Positions 17,419 through 26,511 of a DNA stretch of 64,000 nt are shown piece by piece. Under the pieces are notes generated by a model, which worked only from the letters and a program-made list of their open reading frames with translations, was not told where the DNA came from and did not search any database. Numbering within the stretch: the stretch's first letter is position 1; every line of letters starts with the position of its first letter. This stretch comes from Pseudomonas sp. PH1b (lineage in GTDB: Bacteria; Pseudomonadota; Gammaproteobacteria; Pseudomonadales; Pseudomonadaceae): positions 490,317-554,316 of the forward strand of contig NZ_AYMU01000004.1 in NCBI RefSeq assembly GCF_000633395.1, read 5' to 3'. A program made the position numbers and the translations under genes.

Positions 17419-17784
17419 TCACTCGTCGTCTTTCTTCATCAACCCGGCCAGGGCGGCGAACGGGTTGTGGGTGGCCTTGGCCACTTTCGGCGTGCTCAGG
17501 GAGCCTTCGCCGAAATACTGCTGGTCGGTGTAGCGCGAGTGCTCGTTGTCGTGGCAGTACAGGCACAGCAGTTCCCAGTTGGAGCCGTCCTGGGGATTGT
17601 TGTCATGGTTGTGGTCGCGATGGTGCACGGTCAATTCGCTCAGGCGCTTGCCGGAGAACTCGCGGGCGCAGCGACCGCAGACGTGGGGATACATCTTCAG
17701 GGCCTTGTCGCGGTAGCCCATTTCCCGGTCGCGCTGGGCGTCGGCAAGGATGCGGTCCAGTTTGGAGGTGTTGGTCGAACTCAT
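17419..17784 (-). CDS. yajD: YajD-family HNH nuclease
   Basis: Length 121 aa. A complete HNH motif is visible: two CxxC pairs (VCGRC and LCLYCHDNEH) around LTVHHRDHNHDNN and the SNWELLC segment. YajD-like proteins are small HNH endonucleases with metal-dependent DNA cleavage predicted; the biological role is unknown. It shares orientation with the downstream methyltransferase but is separated from it by the REP pair. Confidence 0.92.
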   Translation of the reverse strand: MSSTNTSKLDRILADAQRDREMGYRDKALKMYPHVCGRCAREFSGKRLSELTVHHRDHNHDNNPQDGSNWELLCLYCHDNEHSRYTDQQYFGEGSLSTPKVAKATHNPFAALAGLMKKDDE

Positions 17785-17834
17785 GGGTTCACCTTGTTGG
17801 GAAAGACTGATGACGGTTATGAATCAAGTTTAGC

Positions 17835-18521
17835 TCAGGCCTTGAGCTTCTCGGCAATCCAGATGGTGTGCCGGGTGCCGCGGTTGCCGTGGGCAAATAC
17901 CTGCACTTCCTCGGCCTTGAAGCCGGCCTTGCGCAAGCGCTCGGAGAACTGCCGGTCGGCGCTGGCGGACCACACCGCGAGTATCCCCTTGGGCCGCAGG
18001 GCCCGGGCGCAGGCGGCCAGGCCCGCGCTGGAGTAGAGCCAGCTGTTGGCCTTCTGGGTCAGGCCTTCGGGGCCGTTATCGACGTCCAGCATGATTGCGT
18101 CGAAGCCCTGGGGCTCGGCTTGCAGGACCTTGGCCACGTCCTCCAGGCGGATCACCGTGCGCGGGTCCAGCAGTGGCCGGCCGGACTTTTCCCCGAGGGG
18201 GCCGCGGTTCCATTCCACCACCCCGGGCACCAGCTCGGCGACCACCACCTCGGCGCTCTTGCCCAGGTGCTTGAGGGCGGCGGCCAGGGTGAAACCCATG
18301 CCCAGGCCGCCAATCAGTACCCGCGAGTTCGGGCGTCCGGCCACCTTGCTGCAGGGGATCTGCGCCAGGGCATCCTCGGAGCCGTGCATGCGGGTGTTCA
18401 TCAGTTGGCCGCCGTCGCCGCCCTGGATCTTGATGACGAAATCCTCACCGTATTCGAACAGGCACAAGGCACCGCCGTTATCGGGAATCGCAGTGGTGTC
18501 CAGCAGTACGAAACGTTTCAT
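17835..18521 (-). CDS. Spermidine synthase-like SAM-fold protein
   Basis: Length 228 aa. The nucleotide-binding motif is VLIGGLGMGFTLAAAL, with AELVPGVVEWN giving the acidic residue after strand 2 and FDAIMLDVDNGPEGLT at the active-site position. It is similar to the polyamine aminopropyltransferase (SpeE) superfamily but short and without the usual N-terminal beta domain, so it may not make spermidine. It lies 50 bp upstream of yajD on the same strand and may be co-transcribed with it. Confidence 0.8.
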   Translation of the reverse strand: MKRFVLLDTTAIPDNGGALCLFEYGEDFVIKIQGGDGGQLMNTRMHGSEDALAQIPCSKVAGRPNSRVLIGGLGMGFTLAAALKHLGKSAEVVVAELVPGVVEWNRGPLGEKSGRPLLDPRTVIRLEDVAKVLQAEPQGFDAIMLDVDNGPEGLTQKANSWLYSSAGLAACARALRPKGILAVWSASADRQFSERLRKAGFKAEEVQVFAHGNRGTRHTIWIAEKLKA

Positions 18522-18596
18522 GGAGATCTCATTGAGGAAGGCAAAACCGCCCGGTTGGGAGTAGCCTGACGCCAGACAATAGCAATGGAGCCATTG

Positions 18597-18908
18597 ATGA
18601 AGCGCACTATTCTAACGGTGATTGCCCGCACGGCGCTCTCGCTAACTGCTGCCCTGGCGATGAGCGTCGGTGCAGCCTCGGCGGACGACTCGCAAAGCGC
18701 CCCGGTGGTGACCCCGACGCCGACCCTGGGAACGCCCGGCACCGCCACGCCGACCCCTTATCCGCAAGTCACCCCGCCGACCACGCCCAAGGCCGGCAGC
18801 AGCGGCAGCGCGCCTCTGCTGCCACCGATCGACATGCCCAAGCCGCCCAAGGACCAGACCCTGCCGGGCCTGGAGCAGAACGACAACAAGGCCAAGGCGC
18901 AGGGGTGA
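18597..18908 (+). CDS. Small secreted Pro/Thr-rich protein
   Basis: Length 103 aa from ATG 18597, with GGAG eight bases upstream. A signal peptide (MKRTILTVIARTALSLTAALAMSVGAASA) is followed by a low-complexity region rich in Pro, Thr and Gly (TPTPTLGTPGTATPTPYPQ). There are no cysteines. I do not recognise a family; it looks like a periplasmic or surface linker-type protein. Divergent from the spermidine synthase-like gene. Confidence 0.7.
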   Translation: MKRTILTVIARTALSLTAALAMSVGAASADDSQSAPVVTPTPTLGTPGTATPTPYPQVTPPTTPKAGSSGSAPLLPPIDMPKPPKDQTLPGLEQNDNKAKAQG

Positions 18909-18929
18909 TGCCTGTACCGGGGCTAGGTG

Positions 18930-19070
18930 GCGAGGGCGCCTGCTCTCGCTGGGGGGCGCTGCGCCAGCGGCCGCCTGGTGGTTTCAACCGTAACAACGCG
19001 GCTCCGCTGTTACGACCGCTACGCGGCCGAGGGGGAGCAAGCCCCGCGCAACAGGTGCGGGGCAATCAGG
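18930..19070. repeat. Cluster of GC-rich hairpins
   Basis: Between the Pro/Thr-rich gene and the convergent cNMP-binding gene lie several short inverted repeats: GGCG-CTG-CGCC, GTAACA...TGTTAC around CGCGGCTCCGC, CCGCTACGCGG, and GGGG-AGCAAG-CCCC. They resemble eroded REP/BIME sequence and may serve as a bidirectional terminator. Confidence 0.45.
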
Positions 19071-19073
19071 CGC

Positions 19074-19547
19074 CTAGAACTGTTGCGCAAGCAACTGGCC
19101 GTCGGCCATGCGCAGGCGCTTGGACAGGGAGACTGCCAGGGCGCGAATGATCTTCGCGGCGATCTTCGGCGCGTCGTTGAGCATCTTCTCCAGGGAGTCC
19201 TTGCCCAGGTTGAGCAACTGGCAATCGCTGGCGGCCACGCAACTGGCCGAGCGCCGCTCGCCATCGAGCACTGCCATTTCGCCAAAGGCCCGGCCACTGC
19301 GCAGGGTGGCAATGGTCTGGGGCTGGCCTTCATGATTGTTCTTCTGCACGGCCACCTGGCCGCTGTGGATGATGCACATGAAGCTGCCGGCATCGCCTTC
19401 GTGGAAGATCGCCTGGCCCTGGGGGATGCTGCTGATGCTGAAGTAGCCGGCAGCGGCGTTGAAATCGGCGGGCAGCAAGAGATCGAACAGGCCACAGTCC
19501 ATCAGCCAGTCGCGGATCTCGTTGTTGAGTAAGGTCGGTTCGGTCAT
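19074..19547 (-). CDS. Stand-alone cyclic nucleotide-binding domain protein
   Basis: Length 157 aa from ATG 19547. A single CNB (cNMP) fold occupies about residues 20-135. The phosphate-binding cassette reads GRAFGEMAVLDGERRSASCVA, close to the GE(x)nRSA consensus of cAMP receptors. There is no HTH, kinase, channel or other effector domain, and the remaining C-terminus is one helix. It is therefore a cAMP/cGMP-binding adaptor, or a binder of something else. A Crp-type regulator is excluded by the missing DNA-binding domain. Confidence 0.85.
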   Translation of the reverse strand: MTEPTLLNNEIRDWLMDCGLFDLLLPADFNAAAGYFSISSIPQGQAIFHEGDAGSFMCIIHSGQVAVQKNNHEGQPQTIATLRSGRAFGEMAVLDGERRSASCVAASDCQLLNLGKDSLEKMLNDAPKIAAKIIRALAVSLSKRLRMADGQLLAQQF

Positions 19548-19650
19548 GGGGTCACGGTCTTTTTCTTGTCTCTGTTGCACGGGGGCAAGCCCGGTCCGGC
19601 GTATGCCGGCGGCGATCCTGGGTTAAGACCGGAGCGCCGCCGGGAGTTCC

Positions 19651-21705
19651 TCAACCCAGGCCCAGAATGTTCAGGACAAAGGCATATTCGAGAGCTACGT
19701 CACGCAATCCCTGGTAGCGCCCGCTCATGCCACCATGGCCGGCGCCCAGCTCGGTCTTGAGCAGCAGCAGGTTGTCGTCGGTCTTGGTCGCCCGCAGCCT
19801 GGCCACCCACTTGGCCGCTTCCCAGTACTGCACGCGGCTGTCGTTGTAGCCGGCGATCACCAGGGTCGCGGGGTAGGCCTGGGCCCGGACATTCTCGTAG
19901 GGCGCATAGGCCTTGATCCGCGCATAGACCTCGGGGTCTTCGGGGTTGCCCCATTCGTCGTACTCGGTGACGGTCAGGGGCAGGTCGGGGTCGAGCATGG
20001 TGTTCAGCACATCGACGAACGGCACTTCGGCAATCGCCGCCTGGAACAGCTCTGGGCGCTGGTTGAGCACGGCGCCGATCAACAGGCCGCCGGCGCTGCC
20101 GCCGCTGATCGCCAGTTGCCGGGAAGTGGTCAGGCCCTGGGCGATCAGGTGCTCGGCACAGGCGATGAAGTCGCTGAAGGTGTTGGGTTTGTGCTCCTGC
20201 TTGCCGGCGCGGTACCAGGCTTCACCCAGCTCGCCGCCGCCACGCACATGAGCGATGGCAAAGGCCACGCCGCGATCCAGCAGGCTCAGGCGAGCGTGGG
20301 AGAACCAGGGGTCGAGGCTCTCGCCATAGGCACCGTAGCCGTACAGGTACAACGGCGTCGGCTGGCCCAGGCATTCGCGCTTGACCACCAGGCTGATGGG
20401 CACCTGGGTGCCATCGGCGGCGGTGGCCCAGAGACGCTGGCTGACGTAGGCGTCGGGGTCGAACGGACCCAGCACCGGGGTTTCCTTGAGTACCTGCTGC
20501 TGGCCGTCGGCCAGGTGCAACTGGCGGACCTGGGCCGGGCGGTTCAGCGCTTCGTAGCGCAGGCGGATGCGTTCGCTGGCGAACTCCAGGCTGTTCTGCA
20601 CGTGCAGGCTGTAGGCTGCGTCGGGCAGTTGCACCCGGTAGGAGGGCAAGCCTTGCGGGTGCACCTCGATGATCGGCAGGCCACCTTCGCGCAGGCTCAG
20701 GGTCATGGCGCTGGCATTCAGGGTCACGCCGTCGAGCATCACCGCGTCGTTATGCGGGACCAGCCGTTGCCAGTCGTCCTGCTCGGGCACCGCGCCGCTG
20801 TCGGCGGCCTGGTACAGGGCGAAGTTGATGCCTTCGCGGTTGCTGCGGATGAACCAGGTCCATTGGCCGTCGAGCTGGCCGTGGTCGACGTCGTATTCAT
20901 GGCCTTCGACCCGGGGCGCCAGGCAGGTGAATGGCAACTGTGGCTGCGCGGCGTCCAGGGCCCAGGTTTCGCCGGTGGTCTTGCTGCCCAGAGACAGCAG
21001 CAACTGGCGCTCGGAGCTGGCGCGGTAGCAATGCAGGAAGAAGCGCCCGTCGGGCTCGTGGAACACTTCTTCGGCTGCGGTACCGTCCAGGCGGTAGCGG
21101 TACAGCTTGTGCGGGCGGTGGGTGTCGTCCAGCTCGCCGAAGAACAGGGTCAGGCTGTCATTGGCCCAGGTCATGCTGCCGTCGCAGTTGTCGAACGACA
21201 GTTGGCTGACCTTGTCGTTGGCCAGCTCCTTGATGAACAGGGTGTAGATTTCCTCGCCGGTGGTGTCGAGGCTGTAGGCCAGGCGCTGATGGTCGGGGCT
21301 GATGCTGAAGGCGCCGAGGGAGAAGAAGCCGCCGTTGGCCAGGGCATTGGGGTCGAGCAGCAGTTGTTCGTGGCTTTCGTCCACCACCAGGCTGTCGTCC
21401 GCCGGGCGCGGGCAGCGGTAGTGGCGGGCGTATTCATCGCCGGCAGTGGTGCGGGTGTAGTACAGGTAGGGGCCCCAGGGCGAGGGCAGCGACAGGTCGG
21501 TCTCGAGGATCCGGCCCTTGATCTCCTGGAACAGTGTTTCGCGCAGGGGCGCCTGATGGGCCAACTGAGCGTCCAGGTAGCTGTTTTCAGCGTTCAGGTA
21601 GTCGAGCACCGCATCGGTGTCGCGTTCCTGCAACCAGGCATACGGGTCAGCGCCTTCGGCCTTGTGGGCAATCGGGGCGCTGGTGTCGTTGGCGGGTAAG
21701 GGCAT
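19651..21705 (-). CDS. ptrB: Oligopeptidase B (S9A serine peptidase)
   Basis: Length 684 aa, the usual size. An N-terminal segment plus a seven-bladed propeller (about 1-410) gates a C-terminal alpha/beta-hydrolase domain with the triad Ser about 536 (ISGGSAGG), Asp about 619 (YNDSRVQYWEAAKW) and His about 656 (GAGHGGMSGRY). The enzyme cleaves short peptides after Arg or Lys in the cytoplasm. It is a single gene, 100 bp downstream of a divergent small membrane-protein gene. Confidence 0.96.
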   Translation of the reverse strand: MPLPANDTSAPIAHKAEGADPYAWLQERDTDAVLDYLNAENSYLDAQLAHQAPLRETLFQEIKGRILETDLSLPSPWGPYLYYTRTTAGDEYARHYRCPRPADDSLVVDESHEQLLLDPNALANGGFFSLGAFSISPDHQRLAYSLDTTGEEIYTLFIKELANDKVSQLSFDNCDGSMTWANDSLTLFFGELDDTHRPHKLYRYRLDGTAAEEVFHEPDGRFFLHCYRASSERQLLLSLGSKTTGETWALDAAQPQLPFTCLAPRVEGHEYDVDHGQLDGQWTWFIRSNREGINFALYQAADSGAVPEQDDWQRLVPHNDAVMLDGVTLNASAMTLSLREGGLPIIEVHPQGLPSYRVQLPDAAYSLHVQNSLEFASERIRLRYEALNRPAQVRQLHLADGQQQVLKETPVLGPFDPDAYVSQRLWATAADGTQVPISLVVKRECLGQPTPLYLYGYGAYGESLDPWFSHARLSLLDRGVAFAIAHVRGGGELGEAWYRAGKQEHKPNTFSDFIACAEHLIAQGLTTSRQLAISGGSAGGLLIGAVLNQRPELFQAAIAEVPFVDVLNTMLDPDLPLTVTEYDEWGNPEDPEVYARIKAYAPYENVRAQAYPATLVIAGYNDSRVQYWEAAKWVARLRATKTDDNLLLLKTELGAGHGGMSGRYQGLRDVALEYAFVLNILGLG

Positions 21706-21805
21706 GGGTGGCTCTCGAACGATGACAAATGAGGGCTTGGCAGACGGCGGTGCAGCCTGACACGGGAAAAGTCGTTATCATAAGCGCCTCTTTGCCTGCC
21801 TTGCC

Positions 21806-22303
21806 ATGGACACCATGACCGAGAACGACTATCTGATCGCCTGGGGCCTCTACGCCTTCGCCGCCTTGGGCTGCCTGCTGGTATGGATGCGCCTGACCCG
21901 CTGGATGTGGCGCTGGCTGCGCGAGCCGCTGCGTGTATTGGTGGCGGTGCTGCTGTTCAGCCCGACCATCATCGACCCGGTCAAGGAAAAACTGGCCCCG
22001 GCCGTGGCCATCACCGCCCTGGACATCGCCTTCAAGGTGGGCAACAACGCCTGGCGAGCGGTCTCCGACCTGTTCATGTACGGCATGATCGCCTTTGGCC
22101 TGTACCTGCTCTTCGTGCTGGTCCGCTGGCCCATCGAGCGTTCGGCCAGGGAGCGCCGGGAGCGCAACGAAGCGGTGAAAGCCGCGGCCAAGGTCGCCGA
22201 AGTGGAAGACGACCAGCCCTTTGGCGGTGCCGGCAACGACCGCTATGGCCGTGCTCCGGCTGGCAGTGCCCCCCTGAACACGCGGGTCGAGCCGCGTTTG
22301 TAA
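21806..22303 (+). CDS. Conserved small membrane protein, function unknown
   Basis: Length 165 aa (an alternative ATG at 21815 is equally plausible). Three hydrophobic stretches are visible (about residues 9-30, 42-60 and 88-108), followed by a charged cytoplasmic tail with RRERNEAVKAAAKVAEVEDD. I do not recognise a named family. It precedes the yafJ-DUF2937 pair by 32 bp on the same strand, so the three genes may form an operon. Confidence 0.75.
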   Translation: MDTMTENDYLIAWGLYAFAALGCLLVWMRLTRWMWRWLREPLRVLVAVLLFSPTIIDPVKEKLAPAVAITALDIAFKVGNNAWRAVSDLFMYGMIAFGLYLLFVLVRWPIERSARERRERNEAVKAAAKVAEVEDDQPFGGAGNDRYGRAPAGSAPLNTRVEPRL

Positions 22304-22335
22304 CGCTGCCCCGGCATTGAAGCGAGAGTCCGAAC

Positions 22336-23112
22336 ATGTGTGAGTTGTTGGGCATGAGCGCCAATGTACCGACCGATATCGTCTTCAGCTTTACCGGGCT
22401 GATGCAGCGTGGTGGCCGCACCGGTCCCCATCGCGACGGTTGGGGCATCGCATTCTACGAAGGCCGTGGCCTGCGCCTGTTCCAGGACCCAGCGGCCAGC
22501 AGCGAGTCGGAAGTGGCCAACCTGGTGCAGCGCTACCCGATCAAGAGCGAAGTGGTGATCGGCCATATCCGCCAGGCCAACGTCGGCAAGGTCTGCCTGG
22601 CCAACACCCATCCCTTTGTCCGTGAACTGTGGGGGCGCAACTGGTGCTTTGCCCACAACGGCCAACTGGCGGACTTTCACCCGAGCCTCAGCTTCTACCG
22701 CCCGGTGGGGGATACCGACAGCGAGGCGGCATTCTGCGACCTGCTCAACCGAGTGCGCGAGGCCTTCCCCGAGCCGGTGGAGATCGAGCAACTGCTGCCG
22801 ACCCTGATCCAGGCCTGCAGCGAATACCGCAGCAAGGGTGTGTTCAACGGCCTGCTCAGCGACGGCGACTGGCTGTTCTGCTATTGCTCGACCAAGCTGG
22901 CACAGATCACCCGGCGCGCGCCGTTCGGCCCGGCCCGGCTGAAGGACGTCGATGTGATCGTCGACTTCCAGGCCGAAACCACGCCCAACGACGTGGTCAC
23001 GGTGATCGCCACCGAACCCTTGACCGAAAACGAAACCTGGACCCGCTACCAACCGGGCCAGTGGAGCCTGTGGCGGCGCGGTGAATGCGTCAGCCAGGGC
23101 CAGACCGAATAA
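22336..23112 (+). CDS. yafJ: YafJ-type class II glutamine amidotransferase
   Basis: Length 258 aa, starting [10 protein letters not shown]; the Cys2 nucleophile becomes N-terminal after Met removal. Other Ntn features are [23 protein letters not shown] and the FAHNGQL glutaminase signature. YafJ proteins are single-domain amidotransferases with no synthase domain, and the ammonia acceptor is unknown. Ten bases separate it from the DUF2937 gene. Confidence 0.93.
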   Translation: MCELLGMSANVPTDIVFSFTGLMQRGGRTGPHRDGWGIAFYEGRGLRLFQDPAASSESEVANLVQRYPIKSEVVIGHIRQANVGKVCLANTHPFVRELWGRNWCFAHNGQLADFHPSLSFYRPVGDTDSEAAFCDLLNRVREAFPEPVEIEQLLPTLIQACSEYRSKGVFNGLLSDGDWLFCYCSTKLAQITRRAPFGPARLKDVDVIVDFQAETTPNDVVTVIATEPLTENETWTRYQPGQWSLWRRGECVSQGQTE

Positions 23113-23122
23113 GGACATCCCT

Positions 23123-23665
23123 ATGTTGCTCAGTTATCTGCGGCTGGTGCTGTTCGCCGCCGGCCTGTTGATCGGTGTGCAAGTGCCGGGTTTCATCAGC
23201 GACTACGCCAAGCGTGTCGAAGCCCACATGATCGAATCGCAGAACAGCCTGCAAGGCTTCCAGGGCACCGCCCAGCAGTTCTTCAAGGGTGACCTGAACG
23301 CCCTGGTGGCGCACTACCGGGCCAGCGATGACCCGGTGTTTCGCAGCGACGCCGAAAGCCTGAGCGCCTTGCTCAACCGTCAGTTGGCCCTGGACAAGCA
23401 GTACCAGGCGATGCAGGGGCCGTGGTACATCCGCATGCTGCAAGTGGTTCTGGCCGCGGATCCGGCGATTCGCAAGGAGACCTGGGATGGCTACAGCTAC
23501 CAGATCCTGCTGACCCCGGAGGCGATGATCTGGGGCATGAGCGGCGCCTTGCTGCTGTCGTTCGGGCTGGAATGCCTGTACCGGCTGATCGACTGGGTGG
23601 TGCTGGGCGGCCGGCGCCTGCGCCAGAGCCGGCCGATCGAAGAGCGCGACCTCAAAGGCCTCTGA
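23123..23665 (+). CDS. DUF2937-family membrane protein
   Basis: Length 180 aa from ATG 23123, which has AAGGA eight bases upstream; an in-frame upstream start inside yafJ is less likely. One N-terminal membrane anchor (about 5-25) and one near the C-terminus (about 140-165) flank a hydrophilic, probably periplasmic, segment. This fits DUF2937, of unknown function. The gene is the last of the likely operon before a REP array. Confidence 0.82.
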   Translation: MLLSYLRLVLFAAGLLIGVQVPGFISDYAKRVEAHMIESQNSLQGFQGTAQQFFKGDLNALVAHYRASDDPVFRSDAESLSALLNRQLALDKQYQAMQGPWYIRMLQVVLAADPAIRKETWDGYSYQILLTPEAMIWGMSGALLLSFGLECLYRLIDWVVLGGRRLRQSRPIEERDLKGL

Positions 23666-23670
23666 CCCCC

Positions 23671-24082
23671 TGTAGGAGCCGGCTTGCCGGCGAAGGGGCC
23701 CGCAAGCCCTGCACCTGGCCGAAGATCGCCTTCGCTGGCAAGCCAGCTCCTACGGTAGTCGTATCGAGTTGGTTCTCTGTGTGTAGGAGCCGGCTTGCCG
23801 GCGAAGGGGCCCGCAAGCCCTGCACCTGGCTGAAGATCGCCTTCGCTGGCAAGCCAGCTCCTACGGGAGTTGTGTCGAGGTGGTTCTCTGTGTAGGAGCC
23901 GGCTTGCCGGCGAAGAGGCCCGCAAGCCTTGCACCTGGCTGAAGATCGCTTTCGCTGGCAAGCCAGCTCCTACGGGAGTCGTGTCGAGTTGGTTCTCTGT
24001 GTAGGAGCCGGCTTGCCGGCGAAGGGGCCCGCAAGCCCTGCATCTGGCTGAAGATCGCTTTCGCTGGCAAGCCAGCTCCTAC
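23671..24082. repeat. Tandem BIME array, four units of about 110 bp
   Basis: TGTAGGAGCCGGCTTGCCGGCG begins at 23671, 23782, 23891 and 24000 (periods 111, 109, 109). Each unit is a REP, a conserved spacer (GGCCCGCAAGCC...GCACCTGGC-GAAGATCGC), and an inverted REP variant (TTCGCTGGCAAGCCAGCTCCTAC), followed by a linker ending GTTCTCTGTG. Units differ by only a few bases, so amplification is recent or homogenised. It lies between the convergent DUF2937 and LysR genes. No REP-associated transposase (RAYT) gene is present in the window. Confidence 0.95.
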
Positions 24083-24100
24083 AAAGGGGGATGGCGGTTT

Positions 24101-25021
24101 TTACTGGGGGGCGATCAGCACCAGGTAATCCTCGCCGACCTTTTGCCCATAGCGCTGCACCACGCGCTGGCACAGCTCGACAATGTCCTCCACCAATTCC
24201 ACTCCCACCCGCCATGACACCACCACCTGCAGGTTCGGTGGACGCTGTTCGATGGCCAGCAGGGTCAGTTCGCCCCGGGCCAGTTCCTCGCGCACCAGCA
24301 CCGGCGGCAGGGCGCCAATCCCGAAGCCGTCCCTGAGCAGGCGGGTGATGGCCGACACCGAGTTGACGCAATTGAGCCGTGGCGCCAGCACCCCGTTGGC
24401 CTGCATCAGGCCGAGCACTTGCTGGTGGGGCAGGGAGTTCTTCGAATAGGTGATGATCCGCTCCCGGGCCAGCTCGGCGAGATTGGCGTAGTCGCGGTTG
24501 TAGATCGAATTGCTGGCAGCAATCCAGCCCACCGGGTGGCTGGCCAGCTCCAGGCTGCGGATGCTCTCCTGGCGCAGCAGGTCGGTCTGCAGCACCAGGT
24601 CGAGAAAGCCTTTTTGCAGTTGCTCGCACAGGTTCAGCGAGGTGTCGGCCACCAGTTCGATTTCCACTTGCGGGTAGTGGTCCATCATCTCCGCCACCAG
24701 GGGGCTGAGCCAGGTGTGGATCACCGTGTCCATGACGCCGATGCGAATCCGCCCGACCTTGCTCGACGGCGCCTCGATCGATTGTTTCAGCGCCTGCAGG
24801 GTGTCGAGCATCTGCTCGGCGTGCTCCAGCACCTTGAGGCCTTCCGGGGTCAGGCTGACGCCGCGGGAGTCGCGCAGGAACAGCTTCACCCCCAACTCGC
24901 CCTCCAGTACCGCGATCCGGCTGGAGATGGCCGCCTGGGTGGTGAAGAGTTTGTCCGCGGTGAGGCTGAAGCTCTTCAGCCGCGCGACCCAGACGAAGGT
25001 TTCGAGAAACTTGAGATTCAT
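24101..25021 (-). CDS. LysR regulator divergent from the 5-oxoproline operon
   Basis: Length 306 aa. The HTH begins MNLKFLETFVWVARLKSFSLTADKLFTTQAAISSRI, then FLRDSRGVSLTPEG. The effector domain is complete. It is divergent from the MFS-pxpABC unit with a 137-bp shared intergenic region, the classic LysR layout, so it probably controls that operon. The ligand (perhaps 5-oxoproline) is inference. Confidence 0.9.
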   Translation of the reverse strand: MNLKFLETFVWVARLKSFSLTADKLFTTQAAISSRIAVLEGELGVKLFLRDSRGVSLTPEGLKVLEHAEQMLDTLQALKQSIEAPSSKVGRIRIGVMDTVIHTWLSPLVAEMMDHYPQVEIELVADTSLNLCEQLQKGFLDLVLQTDLLRQESIRSLELASHPVGWIAASNSIYNRDYANLAELARERIITYSKNSLPHQQVLGLMQANGVLAPRLNCVNSVSAITRLLRDGFGIGALPPVLVREELARGELTLLAIEQRPPNLQVVVSWRVGVELVEDIVELCQRVVQRYGQKVGEDYLVLIAPQ

Positions 25022-25158
25022 GGGATCAACTTTTCTTATGCCTTGGGGCGGTTTTTATTAGTTGGACGCCGGTTGTGCCTGAACCGAAGAATGGCTCAAC
25101 CCACGATATGCGTCGTCGGGGCCCAGAACAACACCAATAAATTACCCTGGAGATCGCC

Positions 25159-26442
25159 ATGAGTGCGCCCGAAACACTGGCCGCCAAGGCTTCGCGCCGC
25201 GCCGGCCCGTTTGACTGGTACCGGGACATCAATCAGCAGGAACGCCGGACATTCTGGAGCTGCAAGATAGGTTATGGCCTGGATGGCATGGACACCCAGA
25301 TGCTCAGCTTCGTGATTCCGACCCTGATCGCGCTGTGGGGCATCACTTCCGCCGAAGCCGGCCTGATCCATACCAGCACCTTGCTGGCCTCGGCCCTGGG
25401 CGGCTGGATTGCCGGCATCCTTTCCGACCGCATCGGCCGAGTACGCACCCTGCAACTCACGGTACTGTGGTTTGCCGTCTTCACCTTTCTCTGCGGCCTT
25501 GCGCAGAACTACGAACAGTTGCTGATCGCCCGCACCCTGATGGGCTTCGGTTTCGGTGGCGAATGGACCGCCGGCGCGGTGCTGATCGGCGAAGTGATCC
25601 GCGCCAAGAACCGCGGCAAGGCGGTGGGCATGGTGCAGTCCGGCTGGGCTCTGGGCTGGGGGCTGACGGCGCTGCTGTATGCGCTGCTGTTCTCCCTGCT
25701 GCCACCGGAAGATGCCTGGCGCGGGCTGTTCCTGCTGGGCATCCTGCCGGCGATCTTCGTGATCTTCGTCCGCCGCCTGGTCAAGGACCCCGAGGTCTAC
25801 CGGGAAACCAAGGCGCGCGAAGTGCCGAGCAACCCGGCGCGCTTCTACGAGATCTTCGCTCCAGGGATTCTCAGCACCACCCTGCGTGCTTCACTTTTGG
25901 CGGCAGGCGCCCAGGGCGGCTACTACGCCATCACCTTCTGGCTGCCGACCTTCCTCAAGACCGAGCGCGGCCTGAGCGTGCTCAGCACCGGTGGCTACCT
26001 GGCCATGGTGATCTTCGGCTCCTACGCGGGCTATGTGATCAGCGCCTACCTGACGGATATTCTCGGGCGCAAGAAGAACTTCGTGCTGTTCGCCGCGGGC
26101 TCCTTCACCATTGTCCTGCTCTATACGCAAATGCCGGTGAGCAACGCGGTGATGCTCTGGCTGGGCTTTCCCCTGGGCTTTTTCGCCTCGGGCATCTTCA
26201 GTGGCATGGGCGCCTTCCTCACTGAACTGTTCCCCACGCGGATCCGCGGTTCCGGCCAGGGTTTCTGCTACAACAGCGGCCGGGCGCTGGCGGCGCTGTT
26301 CCCGCTGCTGATCGGCCTGCTCAGCCAGCATGTGCCCCTGAGCGTAGCCATCGGCAGCTTTGCCGCGGTGTCCTACGGGGTGGTGGTGCTGGCAGCCCTG
26401 AGCCTGCCGGAAACCCGGGGCAAGGAACTTGAGGCGCGCTAA
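25159..26442 (+). CDS. MFS transporter of the pxp operon, probable 5-oxoproline/organic acid importer
   Basis: Length 427 aa, 12 helices. MFS signatures include GWIAGILSDRIGRVR after helix 2 and GFGFGGEWTAGAVLIGE in helix 4, a pattern of metabolite:H+ symporters of the sugar/organic-acid type. A hydrophilic N-terminus (KASRRAGPFDWYRDINQQERRTF) precedes helix 1. It is the first gene of a unit with pxpA, pxpB and pxpC, which points to import of 5-oxoproline; this is context-based. Confidence 0.85.
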   Translation: MSAPETLAAKASRRAGPFDWYRDINQQERRTFWSCKIGYGLDGMDTQMLSFVIPTLIALWGITSAEAGLIHTSTLLASALGGWIAGILSDRIGRVRTLQLTVLWFAVFTFLCGLAQNYEQLLIARTLMGFGFGGEWTAGAVLIGEVIRAKNRGKAVGMVQSGWALGWGLTALLYALLFSLLPPEDAWRGLFLLGILPAIFVIFVRRLVKDPEVYRETKAREVPSNPARFYEIFAPGILSTTLRASLLAAGAQGGYYAITFWLPTFLKTERGLSVLSTGGYLAMVIFGSYAGYVISAYLTDILGRKKNFVLFAAGSFTIVLLYTQMPVSNAVMLWLGFPLGFFASGIFSGMGAFLTELFPTRIRGSGQGFCYNSGRALAALFPLLIGLLSQHVPLSVAIGSFAAVSYGVVVLAALSLPETRGKELEAR

Positions 26443-26511
26443 CTGATAATCTGCGGGGCAGAGCGCGTGCCGCCCCACAGCTACCCTATAAAAACCACAG
26501 GAGCACTGACC

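Noticed and set aside
23652..24070. Short open frames reading LPAKAIF...GAGLAGPFAGKPAPT
   Set aside because: They are translations of REP sequences, a common artefact in Pseudomonas annotations.
23671..24082. CRISPR array
   Set aside because: Repeats are palindromic REP units with conserved spacers, periods over 100 bp, and no cas genes.
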